Source: Siphonodentalium dalli (Eukaryota > Mollusca > Scaphopoda > Gadilida > Siphonodentaliidae). Taken from it: a stretch of DNA of 64,000 nucleotides. The stretch's first letter is position 1; each line of letters starts with the position of its first letter. The stretch lies in assembly GCA_032622095.1 (NCBI GenBank), contig CP136062.1, forward strand, positions 152,018,875-152,082,874, in the 5' to 3' direction. Of this stretch, positions 33,878 through 44,690 are shown one piece after another. Below the pieces are notes generated by a model. It saw nothing but the letters and a program-made list of their open reading frames with translations. It ran no database searches and was not told where the DNA came from. A program made the position numbers and the translations under genes.

Positions 33878-35095
33878 TACTGCTGTACATTCCCACAACA
33901 GACCTGCAAAGTACACACAGTTTGAACAGGACCAAGAACCTGCATCACCAATCAACCCAAAGCGGTTTTGATATTAAATTTGTTTAAAACATATAAACAT
34001 GTGTCTGATGGGATAAACGTAATAGTGTACAAATACTTGAGCTATAGAAATCCTCATTGCACATTTAAAAATAAGTAATCGTTAAAATCTCATATTTATG
34101 ACTGAAATTTACAAGGAAATAGCCAAGCTAAGCGATGTCTGAACGCTGCCGGCACGTGTATTTTTTAAATTAAATCTAACATGTTTTATTGTGTTTTGCC
34201 AGTTACAATTAATTCGGGCTTGATCTAGACCATTTTCAAATGAATATGCACAATTCTGTTTCTCATAATAATGCAGAATGAATTGTAACCTACAAAAATC
34301 TCAAATAAATAAATGCGACGTTTCTTCACATTACGTGTAGGTGCTGGCAGCGGTAAGTTCTGCGTATGGGACTGAACTCTGCATGGAGCTTGGGAAATAG
34401 CTATCCATTATACCCCGATTTTAAATATCAAGCACACCTCAAGTTCTCAACCATATCAACAAATATCTAGCCCAGCCACTGCATGGGTTTCAGAACCCCC
34501 CCCCCTTCCTGAATGACTAACTTCAAGTTGACAAGGACTATACCTGAATGTGAATGAACATTACCAGACCAACATTTGTAATATCTTACTAGTACTCAAG
34601 GACCTCAGTCTAGAGGTTTGAAATTTTGAGAAGCCACGTCTCCCCGTTTGGTTATCAGGGAGCAGTGGGCTGTTATCATGGAGAAGTGACAATCGCGGAA
34701 GCAATTTACACCCTTAAATCACCTTCTATGATCCAATAGGAATCATGCAACACAAGAGCCCATTTATAAAAACCATTATAGTAAGTAAGCACACCATTAT
34801 AATCAGTAAATGTGCTGTTGGGACATATGCTTACTGGTACAGAGAGAGCAGTTACTTATCCCTGGGACAAAAATAAGGAGAAATGTCACATTTTAGGGAG
34901 ACGATTCACCCAAGTCGCACTCTATCCGAAAGTCTCAAGCAACGGTTTAGAGATTACATTTATTTAGTGTCGTACAGGTTCCTGGCCATGTTGAAGCTTC
35001 GACCATGATATGTTGCACGTTACCGTCTCGATCTCAACAAGTTACGTCACCTGTGATTTCGCGAAATTATGTTCATAATGGACTTATAATATTCA
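33878..35095. other. No recognised gene or repeat
   Basis: AT-rich DNA with one C11 run near 34497. A short TGGACTTATACCCG-type match begins at the right edge (MITE-3). Confidence 0.4.
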
Positions 35096-35405
35096 CATCT
35101 GTTCATATTGGAAATGAGCCGATAATGGACTTATACCCGTTATTCCGTATTATGGCGCGGGCCACAGTGAAAACACATTTTAAAGAGCTTACATCTGATA
35201 CATGTAAGTCGTGAGTTGGTTTATTCGTTTTAGTGTCCGCCCATATAATAAACTTATAGTAAGTTATTATGAGTCGATAATGGCACTAAAACACTCTAAT
35301 TTTCAGTTCGATATGGACTCGAAATGAGGCGATTCTACGCCGATTATGATCCTAAAACAAATCCTATTACAAGCCGATATAACGTGCTGATTTTCAGGAC
35401 CGTAA
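35096..35405 (+). mobile_element. MITE-3 copy 2
   Basis: TAATGGACTTATACCCGTTA, 'TATGGCGCGGGCCACAGTGA', GTCGTGAGTTGGTTTATTCG, GTCCGCCCATATAATA, AATGAGGCGATTCTACGC. Aligns with 42871-43172 and, inverted, 46748-47055. Confidence 0.75.
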
Positions 35406-35624
35406 CGTCATATAGCACGGGCAACAGAAAGCCGTGCGTGAACAAGAGAAAAGACAGCAAATATACCGAGTATAATTGCTTCGGTCACTATTAATGTTCC
35501 GTATCCGATAATAAATTGGCGTATGGAAACTGGAAGAGAAAACGTGACATACGGTCTTATTGATATAGCAATAAAGCAGAACGATTTATAAGGCACGCAG
35601 TACTGTTATTTTTATTGAATACTT

Positions 35625-35725
35625 TCCCCGCCAATCGGCAGAGATCTTCTCGAACTCGGCGACCCGAGGTAGATGGTGGGGGATAAAAGGATAACTCAGA
35701 TATCGACACCGGTTACTCACAACCG
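35625..35725 (+). promoter_or_regulatory. Candidate core promoter (CCAAT plus TATA-like)
   Basis: GCCAATCGGC at ~35630 and GGGGATAAAAGG at ~35685 are spaced as a CCAAT box and a TATA-like element. They lie ~200 bp upstream of an ATG and splice donor at 35917-35944. This is motif reading only. Confidence 0.25.
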
Positions 35726-35916
35726 TTGTCTATGCTATCACTGAGTGTTCAATCACAGTGTAGCTGAGATGTCATTAAGTGTTGAAATTTATACTGTGGT
35801 TACTTAATTCATACTACGGTTATTTAATTTGTTGAAGTCGAAACATTATTGGTGTCAGCCTGCAGTTTTTCGTTTCATTTCTATCATCGGTTTCTTGAGG
35901 ATTTTCGATTAAACCA

Positions 35917-35943
35917 TGACTACATGTACATCAGAGGAACTGG
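35917..35943 (+). other. Possible first coding exon of the EF-hand gene
   Basis: An ATG at 35917 and another at 35925 precede a good donor (G|GTAAGA at 35944). The frame from 35925 (MYIRGT + one base) ends in phase 1, which is what the exon at 46033 needs; the frame from 35917 (MTTCTSEEL) looks more like a calmodulin N-terminus but ends in phase 0 and would need another exon. The copy-B equivalent keeps a GTGAGA donor but not these ATGs. The link is a guess based on position and phase. Confidence 0.2.
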
Positions 35944-36879
35944 TAAGAAATTCATTATTCCATATTTCAGTTTAAATATATTGCATTTTATATGTTAGTA
36001 TAGGGGTCTATAGTACACATATTCTGGTCTGTTAGCAAAACTATAATATTGTAGGATCTTGTTTCCTGTTTAAAACCAGCAGCGTGCAAATAAAAATTCC
36101 GAAAAAATCAACCAATGTTTACATTATAGATAAACTTGCGTCTTAAATTCAAGCGTATCCTTTGGTGTGAAGATGTGGTTTCATTTGTGAAAGATTTAGA
36201 TTTTGAAACAGTTTCAATGAAATGGTTCGTGTTGTATAATCGTTAATGCGACCAGCTTTCAGTTCGGGTAAGTTAGATGAGCAGGTGGTATTAAGAAGAA
36301 GCACCATTAATACTAATCTCCCGAGGAACTTGATAATGGAAATCATTAAACCCCGACACTGGTTACCCCCAATCATTGTCTACTACCACTGAGTATTATA
36401 TACATCGCGTTGAAGTTGAGATGTCATCAAGTGTTCGAGTTCATATACTGTGGTCATTTCTTTGGGCTATACGTTCACCGAGTTGCTTTATATGCACTCA
36501 TGTATTGCTGAATTTCACTCGGAAAAAACACGACTCTTTTATAACATGTTTATACTGTACCGTGTTAATTCACAAGAGCATTCAAGCGTGTCTATTTCTA
36601 GCTGCGTGGCTTGAAACACGGTGTGTTTCAAGAAATATCAACTCTATTCCCGCCGTGTTCCAAGCATGTTATTGTCGTGTTTGTCCGAGTTAGTTCCGTG
36701 TTCCGAGCCGCGGAAAACGTGTTTAAATGCTATGATGACATTATGGCATTTAAATGACGTTTGATATCAAGAAGAAGCGCCCGTAATCATAATATCGTGA
36801 CTAATAATGGAAATCATTAAATCCCGGCATTGGTCACTCCAAATCGTTGTCTCCTATAACTACGTATTTCATCGCGTTG

Positions 36880-39516
36880 TCCTGTGTAGGTCCGGGGTAG
36901 AATATGCCTACCGCCCCATTGCGAGGGGTAAGAGTCCCCCCTAATGTACATGTCACCACACTTGCCGTGGGGTGTATCCCGTGGGGTGTGTAGGAGTCCT
37001 TGTGGGTACCAGGGCGGCCGTACCACGTGACGCTTCGATATGCGGATACGTCTTAGCTCATGGTCCACTTTGGTCCTACATCTCTTCAAGACGGGTAGTT
37101 GAGTTGACCCGGCTCAATCAATCGGCTAGTCACGCCTATCCACGGTGTTTCAGATTCATTTTTGTTGTCTGTTGTACCTTTCGTCTGATGTTTGAAGTAC
37201 TGTTTTCTGTTTTTTCACGTATCATCTTTCTTTTCTCTCCTGGCTGTTGAATGTTGAATACTGTCTCACTGTGGTGAGGTGCCGGGAGACTGCTACAGAC
37301 TTGACTCTTAAAATACTTTTGTATTTATCATTGATGATACACTTCAATGTATTGCTGGACAATTGAAATATCTCAAACCGATCAGGACTGGGGCAGTGAG
37401 TGGCTCTCTCCTGATTGAATGTTCAAAGAAAGTTCAATCTGATGCTTTGTTGTAATTAACAGCTATTGCACAAACACCAGTCTCGGTTGGTCCTCACAAA
37501 AAACATTGAATAGTAGCAGCAGAGCAGTTTTGAGATCCCGCGATATATCCGACTCTTCTGAATCGAATATAATGGCGGATTTGCGTTACAGGGAGTTACT
37601 GATGTTCGTAGATTTCCTTTTTTTTTTTTTAGATTATTTAATGGCAATGAATTATATCTATACAATTTATACAAAGTTGACAAATGTATACATATTGAAA
37701 AAGCAATGTAAATAATTTTAGATGGAAAAGCGGTCGACATTAACATATCTCTGTGAGCTCACTATCTAAATGTGTATTTATAATCAAAAAAAGATTTAAC
37801 CAATAAGGTCTTAATATGGTTAGTCGGTGGTATTAATATTAATACATTTTATTATTAATACTGGTCAGACTCTATAATTAAATATATCATTACCAGGGAT
37901 AACACTTAAAGAAGGACAAAAAATGCCTCTTATTTCCATAGTGGTTCCCAATACTTATGATTGGTTCAATTACGAAGACTGTCCAGTCTTAAAAGGATAT
38001 GGTCAGTTGGATATAGATAAAAAACCAATATTAGGTACACATATATATGTATCACATTACTATGAAAATTTGTGTGCTTTATATGACTATATTTTAATCC
38101 TAACAACATGAAAGTATAAGAATACCAGTCTAGAAGCTTCAGCATAAGTTATGAGTCGTCATATATGGTATACATGTGCTAATTTGTGCAGTATAGCATA
38201 ATTTAAATGGTATGCATGGCTATATAATAGCTATATCTAGCTATAATATATGGTAAGATATGGCTAAGACAGTTGATGGACTAACAGTTCCTTTGCAGTT
38301 ATCTCTTGACTGTCAATCGGTGCGAACATCCGCCGGCATTGAAGGTTGGATATTTGAAGATAGATTTGTTTATGTATTGTTCCAAATTATTTACGATGTT
38401 TAAATTGTCAGGAGTATGGTCATGGCCAGGAACATTGTAAAATTAAAGGTATCATATATGCACACTCTTCTGTTTCTGGACATGACCATAATGATTGTTC
38501 TAAATGTAAAAACTCAAGGTTTACATGCTGCAGTGGATCGTTCATGCCCCATATGGGACTAAGATTTCAAAATTCAACGGTGTGTGGCTGAGAAACATCT
38601 ATTATATTTCCATACAAGGAAATTAGTTGGTGATAGACCCATCAATTCAACCAGTCATATATACTCTGCTGTCGTTTCTACAAACAAGTGTGTTGATGCC
38701 AGCACTCCGACAGAAAACAACCAGACCAACAGCATTCGTATATCACAACCGACATAAATTGACGTAACTGATCTAACTCCTGTCCCAGAACCTGTATCAC
38801 AGCCCATGGAAACGTCTACTGAAGATGCACCCGTTGCTCCCAAACAATCCACTCAAGTTGAGCCAGTTACTACAACACAGTTTATTCGTGTTGATACTAT
38901 TGCTCAACAACAAAAATCGCCTGTTGCTTCGAAACAAAATTCGCCAAAGTCTCTCCAACGTTTAGACTCTCAGAGAAAGAGGCTCCTATTTAAAAAAAAT
39001 TGACCAGATGCTTGATAAGAAACGTTTAACACCAACAGGCACCAAACAGTATTTGTGTATTGATGCTGTCGGTTGGTGAAATATGCCATTTTTCTGTCTC
39101 ACCCACCCGACCGTCAGCTTGACGCATTGATAAAGGTTCATGTGCGATTTAACAACTATTATAAATACCTTACGAATGCAAAATCTTACGTTCAATTCAT
39201 TTATTTCTCACTCCCTTAATAAAGGTATGGAGATAATTATATGTGTTAAAACGTACTTGAGGCCTTGGTAATTTCGCTTTATTTATTTGTTATTGAGTCT
39301 GTATACTTGTACTACTTTTATATGTGTTATAGTATGCTTGCACACTAGTCAGTTCTTGAATTTATATTTCTGAATCCAAGTGGAAATATTAATCTTGTGT
39401 GCTTTTATTTTTTAATAGCCCATTGATTTAATTGTATCCACTGTCTGATATATCTACACAGTTGCTTTGCTACTATCTTCTTTTTATATCTGATACCGTT
39501 CTTGGTCGTAATATGT
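36880..39516 (+). mobile_element. ORF1-only LINE derivative with 10 bp target duplication
   Basis: The element lies between CATCGCGTTG (36870-36879) and CATAGCGTTG (39517-39526), which break a copy of the 35.6 kb module. It starts TCCTGTGTAGGTCCGGGGTA, followed by GAATATGCC, a leader of a kind I associate with mollusc retroposons. It then has ~1 kb of leader, a decayed gag-like ORF1 (~37500-39003) and ~500 bp of AT-rich 3' sequence ending TTGGTCGTAATATGT. No endonuclease or reverse transcriptase sequence is seen, so either ORF2 was deleted or this is a non-autonomous ORF1-only form. Confidence 0.65.
38391..39003 (+). pseudogene. Decayed LINE ORF1 (gag-like, zinc-knuckle) protein
   Basis: At 38397-38438 the frame reads RCLNCQEYGHGQEHCK, an intact CX2CX4HX4C knuckle. 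A second knuckle follows (SVSGHDHNDC, 38466-38498) in which both cysteines of its CX2C pair have become Tyr and Ser by single-base changes. The third (CKNS..GLHAAVDRSCP) has lost a Cys and is frameshifted at ~38518. Then comes the tail typical of these proteins (AEKHLLYFHTRKLV), two stops, and an acidic/Gln-rich C-terminus with PVPEPVSQPMETSTEDAP to 39003. Upstream, ~37500-37620 could be the N-terminal part. In the family ORF1 binds RNA in the transposition particle; this copy cannot be functional. Confidence 0.75.
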
Positions 39517-39568
39517 CATAGCGTTGATTTCAGATGTCGTCACGTGTTTGGGTTCATACTGCGGTTAC

Positions 39569-40070
39569 TTAAAGGCACGTGATGCCTTAGTTGTCGAAAA
39601 TATTCATATTTGTTCCAATCACCGTAAACAGAAAAACATTAAAACGCATACAGTTTCGTTCATATATACCATGACCATCGCGTAAACAGCATGTTATCAT
39701 AAAGACCTACTATATTTTACTTAAGCAAGAGCCTGATTGTGTTACAGAAGACAGCACAATGCTGCTGGCTAATCACACACAAATGGCATAAACGCTCTTT
39801 ATTCGTTCCATATCAGGAATTCACCAACAAAAAACGCTCTTTATGTTTACCATCATAATATAAACAAACACCAGAAAAGTAACTTTTTATGCTTTTGTTT
39901 ACAAAACAATGGTCAAAGATATGACAATAACATACTGTTTATGCGATATTTCTTAATTGTATACGGACAAAGTCTGTCTACATTTTGTTGTTCTTTCTGT
40001 TTGTGGCGGTTTTTGACGGGTGGAAATATTTTCACAGGATACTCACCGCCAAGGCCAACCGTACCTTTAA
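39569..40070. mobile_element. ~0.5 kb TTAA-flanked element
   Basis: TTAAAGGCACGTGATGCCTTAG at the left and CCAAGGCCAACCGTACCTTTAA at the right form imperfect inverted ends at TTAA. The element splits module copy B exactly where copy A is continuous. Inside are two ACGCTCTTTAT words (39792, 39834). No gene. Confidence 0.6.
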
Positions 40071-40439
40071 TTCAAACTGCGGCTATTTCATTTGTGGAAG
40101 TTGAAACATTCTTGGTGTTAGCCTGCAGTGTTCGTTGACGAACTTTTCTTCAATTGGTGCTGATGATTTTCGAATAAATCCTTATTACCTCAGAAAAACT
40201 GGTGAGAAATTCATTCATTTTAAAATTCGATTGAAACATAACGCACTTTATGTCATTGTGCTAATTTTCCACCCTCGAAGAAATCACGGTGCCTTATATC
40301 TTGCATCTTGGGTTGAGATTATACAAAAACGCAATCGAAAAGTTATGATTTCTGAAGGGATGTTTCTGTATAGGCCTATATGTAGCTTACGTGAATATAT
40401 ATATTTATCTTACAATTTATCTATTTTCCTCAAGTACAC

Positions 40440-41480
40440 GCGAAACGCTTTGGCTGTTTCCGATCTTATATCCTGCATGCCGACAAGTCGTATACATCCT
40501 CGATGGCAACAGTGACTGTGTGTGAGCTGACGAGAGACTCTCTTCGTTTGTAAACAAAATATGATTACCTATGTTGATGCGAATCTCCCCGCGGGCGAGC
40601 GACTGCCCCGGCGCCGGAAACCGACGAGAGCTGGAACCAGCATCAATTAGTCTTATTATTTTCGCAATATCGGGCTAAACATCTATTATATCCATTCAAT
40701 AGAGTCGTTTGCGATGATAATGTCGAAAACACTAAATAAAATCGATTGCATATCACAAAAAGTATTGTTGTGATTTAGTGTATATTATTATTCTGATCTA
40801 TTTTGATGACGTCAGTCTTGATGGTGACGCACCACGACGTCAACCGTACGTATATATATTATCGCGTTTTATTCCACACCCATTGACGTGAGGCACATGT
40901 ATTCAACGGAATCCCAGCCATTGAATACATAGTAGTGTATACCTCTAGTGGAATACAAGACGGAACTATTCTTGTTGACGTTGTCGCCAAGAAAGATGAC
41001 GTACATTACGCCGATCATCCGCTTCCGGTGATCCCCCCCATAATTACTGGCTTTTTGTCAGACTTAAATCACAATAAAGGTGGCTATAGTAACAATGGAT
41101 GTGACATTCATGGATTGAACTTATCTGACTGAACGGTGTAGAATAAATACAGAACACAACTTGCATCATAATCTCGAATCTTTTATCGAACTCGTTGCGG
41201 ACGGCGCAAAGTTATATTTCGCTCGAGCTACGCTCTCGCGAAATATATCCTTGCGCCATCCGCAACTCATTCGATAAAAGATTCTCGATTAAGATGCGCG
41301 TTGTGTTCTGTCTATATCTATATACACACACTGAAATAATCCTCATAAGATACTACCTTGTAGGCGATAGCATGTTGTGTGAATTGTAGGATAAACTTGT
41401 TACCACCACTTTGTGTGTTCCCGAGATAGGTATTCAAGTCTCGTTACCTTCTCGGTGTCGCGTATATCGTCTCGTCCTGA
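40440..41480 (+). repeat. Segment duplicated at 50255-50745
   Basis: Shared in order: GGTGGCAACAGTAACT-like, 'CTTCGTTTGTAAACAAA', 'ACATCTATTATATCCATTCA', 'TTTTGATGACGTCAGTCTTG', 'GTGACGCACCACGACGT', 'CATAAGATACTACCTT', 'CCACTTTGTGTGTTCC', GAGATAGGTATT. This copy carries an extra ~450 bp (about 40870-41320) that holds the hairpin below. Confidence 0.8.
41150..41310. mobile_element. Hairpin MITE, ~75 bp arms
   Basis: CAGAACACAAC..GCATC..AATCTCGAATCTTTTATCG.. pairs with CGATAAAAGATTCTCGATT..GATGCGCGTTGTGTTCTG. The centre is near 41230 (CTCGAGCTACGCTCTCGCG). It is absent from the paralogous segment at 50.3-50.7 kb, which supports insertion. Confidence 0.8.
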
Positions 41481-41545
41481 CGGAATTGACGGTACACGGC
41501 CAGGAGAAGGTAACGAGACTTGAACACGGATCTCGTTACAGAACA
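41415..41545. repeat. Inverted repeat with perfect 21 bp arms
   Basis: 41433-41453 (TTCAAGTCTCGTTACCTTCTC) is perfectly complementary to 41504-41524, spacer 50 bases; weaker pairing continues outward. The left arm is part of the duplicated segment, the right arm is not. Confidence 0.85.
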
Positions 41546-42220
41546 CGTAACAATAACAGTTGTGGTCTCCATCACTTTTTCAACTCAGCAGGAGTGTTTA
41601 GCCGAGAAATTAGACGACGGAATTTCTCAAGCGTCGACTGCGAAAAAAAAAAATCGTTAATTTCAACGCAACCATTTCCTGAAAATTCATTAACTAAACG
41701 ACATCTTTGAAATAACACCAACTAAACGAGATTTGGCCAACCTGGGTAAAAAAAAAACATGCCCGTTTCAGCGAACCTGGATAAAACAAATTCCGATTGT
41801 GCGAAAATGCATGGGTAAATACAATTCCCGAAATCAAATTAACGACCAATTCTGCGTCACGCAGATTATTGATTTCGGAAGGTTACTGATTTCGAACATG
41901 GCAGCTTACTATGCATTTATTATTCCAGGCAGCCATTATTGAAAAGTATCCCGCAGGCCAAATCTCTGGTAAGTATTACGACATTACTCTATAACGAAAC
42001 AAGGGGTTATCTTCATAACAATAAAGTTTATAAGTTATTTTTTCTGGGCATAATATTCAAGAAAAGTCAAGAATTTGCGCCATCATGAAGGTGTGCCATC
42101 GTTTCTATAACACTGTATGCACACGGTAGATTGTAGCAGACTGTTGTGCGCCCAATCCATGCCACAGTCGTGGCACATTGTTGCATCAGTTTCAAACCAA
42201 CGATGCACTAAATCTCATGG

Positions 42221-43172
42221 ATCAGCCTGTTCTCCCGCAAATCCAGCACATTATATGCTTATAATAGAACTCTTTTAGGTAGATAATCTTCTTAGACTCG
42301 CTTTATTTTGAGTCGATAATGTGCTGAAGATTAGAGAGATTTAGTCACATTATCGAAGCAGAATATGTGCGACAATGGCACAAATATGTCAACTCACGAC
42401 TTTTCAGATGTACGCTCTTTAACATGTGTGTTCACTATGGTCCACGGCATAAAACGAAATCCAGTATCTGCTTATTTCAGAATCAAATAATAACATTACC
42501 TATTTCACATTATATGTCGATCAAGTGCGTATATGCGCGAGGATATGTTGCAGGGATATATATATATATGTGTGTATTGATCTCATCCAATGCGCATATG
42601 TATAGTCAACAGGATACAATTAATTATACAGCACCATGTGTTAACAATTTGTTCTGCAATCGGCATATAATTGGAGATAGTGCAATAACGCGAAATTGGG
42701 TGACCCCCTTGGGCGCCATCTTGGATTTCGTCATCAATGCGACACTTGTTAAGTGGCAAACAATGGGAATTTTGTAGGGCAAACATCATTCTATACGAAA
42801 AATATAGCCACAAAAAATCCGCATAGGGGGATTGGGGGGGGGGGGGGGTCTACAGGCAGCCCAAGGTCCACTGTGATTATTTTATTCTGAAATAAGTAGA
42901 AAATGGATTCTTACCCGTTATTTCGTTTTATGGCGCGGGCCACAGCGAAAACACTTGTTAAAGAGTGTATGCCTACAGTTGATTATTTATGTCATTGTCC
43001 GCACATAATTATCTTAGAATCGGTTCATTATGAGTCGATAATGTGAATAAAATGTTATGATTTTTAGCACATATAATAGACTCAAAATGAGGCGATTCTA
43101 AGCAGATTATCTACCTAAACATGTTCTATTATAAGCAGATAATGTTACGGTTTTCGAGAGAACAGGCTGCGC
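42221..43172. mobile_element. Two MITE-3 copies in inverted orientation
   Basis: Minus-strand copy 42221-42495 (TCAGCCTGTTCTCCCGCAAA .. TTATTTCAGAATCAAATAAT) and plus-strand copy 42871-43172 (ATTATTTTATTCTGAAATAA .. GAGAGAACAGGCTG) face each other across ~375 bp, which includes a G-run (42832-42849) and a GCGCCATCTTGGATTTCG block. Confidence 0.8.
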
Positions 43173-43855
43173 TGTTAGCTAGGACAGTCGTACCTAACAG
43201 GGTGGTGTGATCAAGTGATATCGGTTCCCATGCGAAATCTATTAATCTAGGTGTGTTCGCCAGTGCACAAATAATAACTATATTTCAGCGTACTAGAGTG
43301 TACATGTATGTTGCATTGGTCACGCTATTAAGAAATTGATGGTCAGTGACAACTTTTCAGACAACTAGCCCATAAAAGAAACGTTACGAATAATCAAAGC
43401 TATGACGGCTCTTTTATATATAAACCTGGCAATTTTTTTTAACAAAAGTGAGTACCTATCGTCGTCTAAAATCTCACATGATACCGCTACATGAGACCCC
43501 TATGTTGCACTCCAGGAATCACTGAACTAAATGGTTTCCCATAGGCGACAGTGTTAACGTTTCGACCGAATTATCTGAATGGAAGCCTACAGGCTATTCC
43601 AGTGATGTTTACCCAGCTAGATTGACACCAGTTGATCACGAAAATGCAAGAAAAATCATAGGTCATGTGTTTACTTTTTTAAATAAATCCCCAAGTTTAC
43701 GACAGGGCTATCCCACAGCCAAATTTGGTCTGGAAAAACCCAGAACTACAGCAGCTAGTTAAATAAATTTCCCACTCACAAACATCCATTTCCCCATTAA
43801 TTCACCAGTTTAAATTACTTAGATATGATGTACAAATCAAATAAACACGATGTCA
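43173..43855. other. Unassigned spacer
   Basis: No recognised frame or family. Confidence 0.4.
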
Positions 43856-44040
43856 TCCTTTAATAACGTGTCACATGTATCAGGTGAAGGTCATTCTTCA
43901 GTTACCTTCACCTTTAGCATTCCACGGTGTACTCGCTCCCCGACTCTGGAACACATTTAGCTCCCTGATTCCTCCGAAGATTACCACCAGATGTCATTGG
44001 GAGCCATGGCGCCGATCATTTGTTAAAACGAGGCTGTGAT
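43856..44040 (+). pseudogene. C-terminal scrap of another LINE reverse transcriptase
   Basis: Around 43915-44030 one frame reads AFHGVLAPRLWNTFSSLIPP followed further on by SFVKTRL and a stop. The 'AF.v.aPrLWN.lP..i.....FK..LK..L' signature is the usual C-terminal end of CR1/L2-type polyproteins. Nothing upstream of it is conserved and the copy is dead. Confidence 0.5.
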
Positions 44041-44213
44041 TTGTTCCTCGTATATTAATCAAAATTAAGCCAAGCTAGTAAAGAGAAGAGAAATAATAAT
44101 TCAAGTAAATGTGAATTTCAGTTAATGATTCATTTGGCACCAATAATCACACACACATGCGTTATGCTGAAAACAGCTAGCCACCACTTAGAGCCAATGT
44201 GTAAAATCAAATT

Positions 44214-44690
44214 TTAAAGGTACTCAACCCGTAAAGAGGGTCCCCATCTCAACAGATTCCAACAACAACAATCCGATCGGAGGGTCCTATATTACTATTT
44301 CTTTGGCTTTGGGTGTAAAAAATATTTGATTCGAGTCGAGGAACCCATCAAACAAAGCTCAGAGTTATTAGATATTGATTTTTGAAATTTGTTATAAACT
44401 CGAGATCCGTACTACTAACTGCCGTAATCTGCTCTGGATGTGTTCTCCAAATCTATTCAAACAGACAAGGATGGATAACTCTAAAATCAAGTGGTAATTT
44501 TAACGCAATTTTGACTGAGTTCTGGGCCAGATAGTATTCCCGATAATGAAAAATAATAGATTTCTAAAATCGATATCTAACAAATCTGAGCTTTGATGGG
44601 TGACTTCCTCGACTCGAATCAAATATTTTTGACCCCCGAAGCCATTGAAATAGTAATTGAGAGGTGTTTTATCGGGTTGAGTACCTTTAA
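44214..44690 (+). mobile_element. MITE-1 copy e, intact, TTAA at both ends
   Basis: TTAAAGGTACTCAACCCG..CGGGTTGAGTACCTTTAA, 477 bp, very close to copy d throughout, which suggests a recent burst. Confidence 0.9.

Larger units (their letters stand above)
35630..40225 (+). repeat. Three copies of a promoter/first-exon-like module
   Basis: Copy A ~35690-35960, copy A' ~36300-36460, copy B ~36770-40225. Shared pieces: GGTTACTC..CGTTGTCT, 'GTTGAGATGTCATCAAGTGT', TTCATACTGYGGTTACTTAA, 'GAAACATTATTGGTGTCAGC', GATGATTTTCGA.., GAAACTGGTRAGAAATTCATT. Copy B is interrupted at 36880-39516 (LINE) and 39573-40066 (TTAA element); removing those restores its continuity with copy A. Confidence 0.7.

Noticed and set aside
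39004-39516. Start of a LINE ORF2 (endonuclease) after ORF1
   Set aside because: Reading all three plus frames showed no endonuclease motif; the stretch is short, AT-rich and ends at the target duplication.
42367-42777. 136-codon plus-strand frame
   Set aside because: It starts in a MITE-3 copy and runs into unrelated sequence; no domain, and other MITE-3 copies do not keep the frame open.
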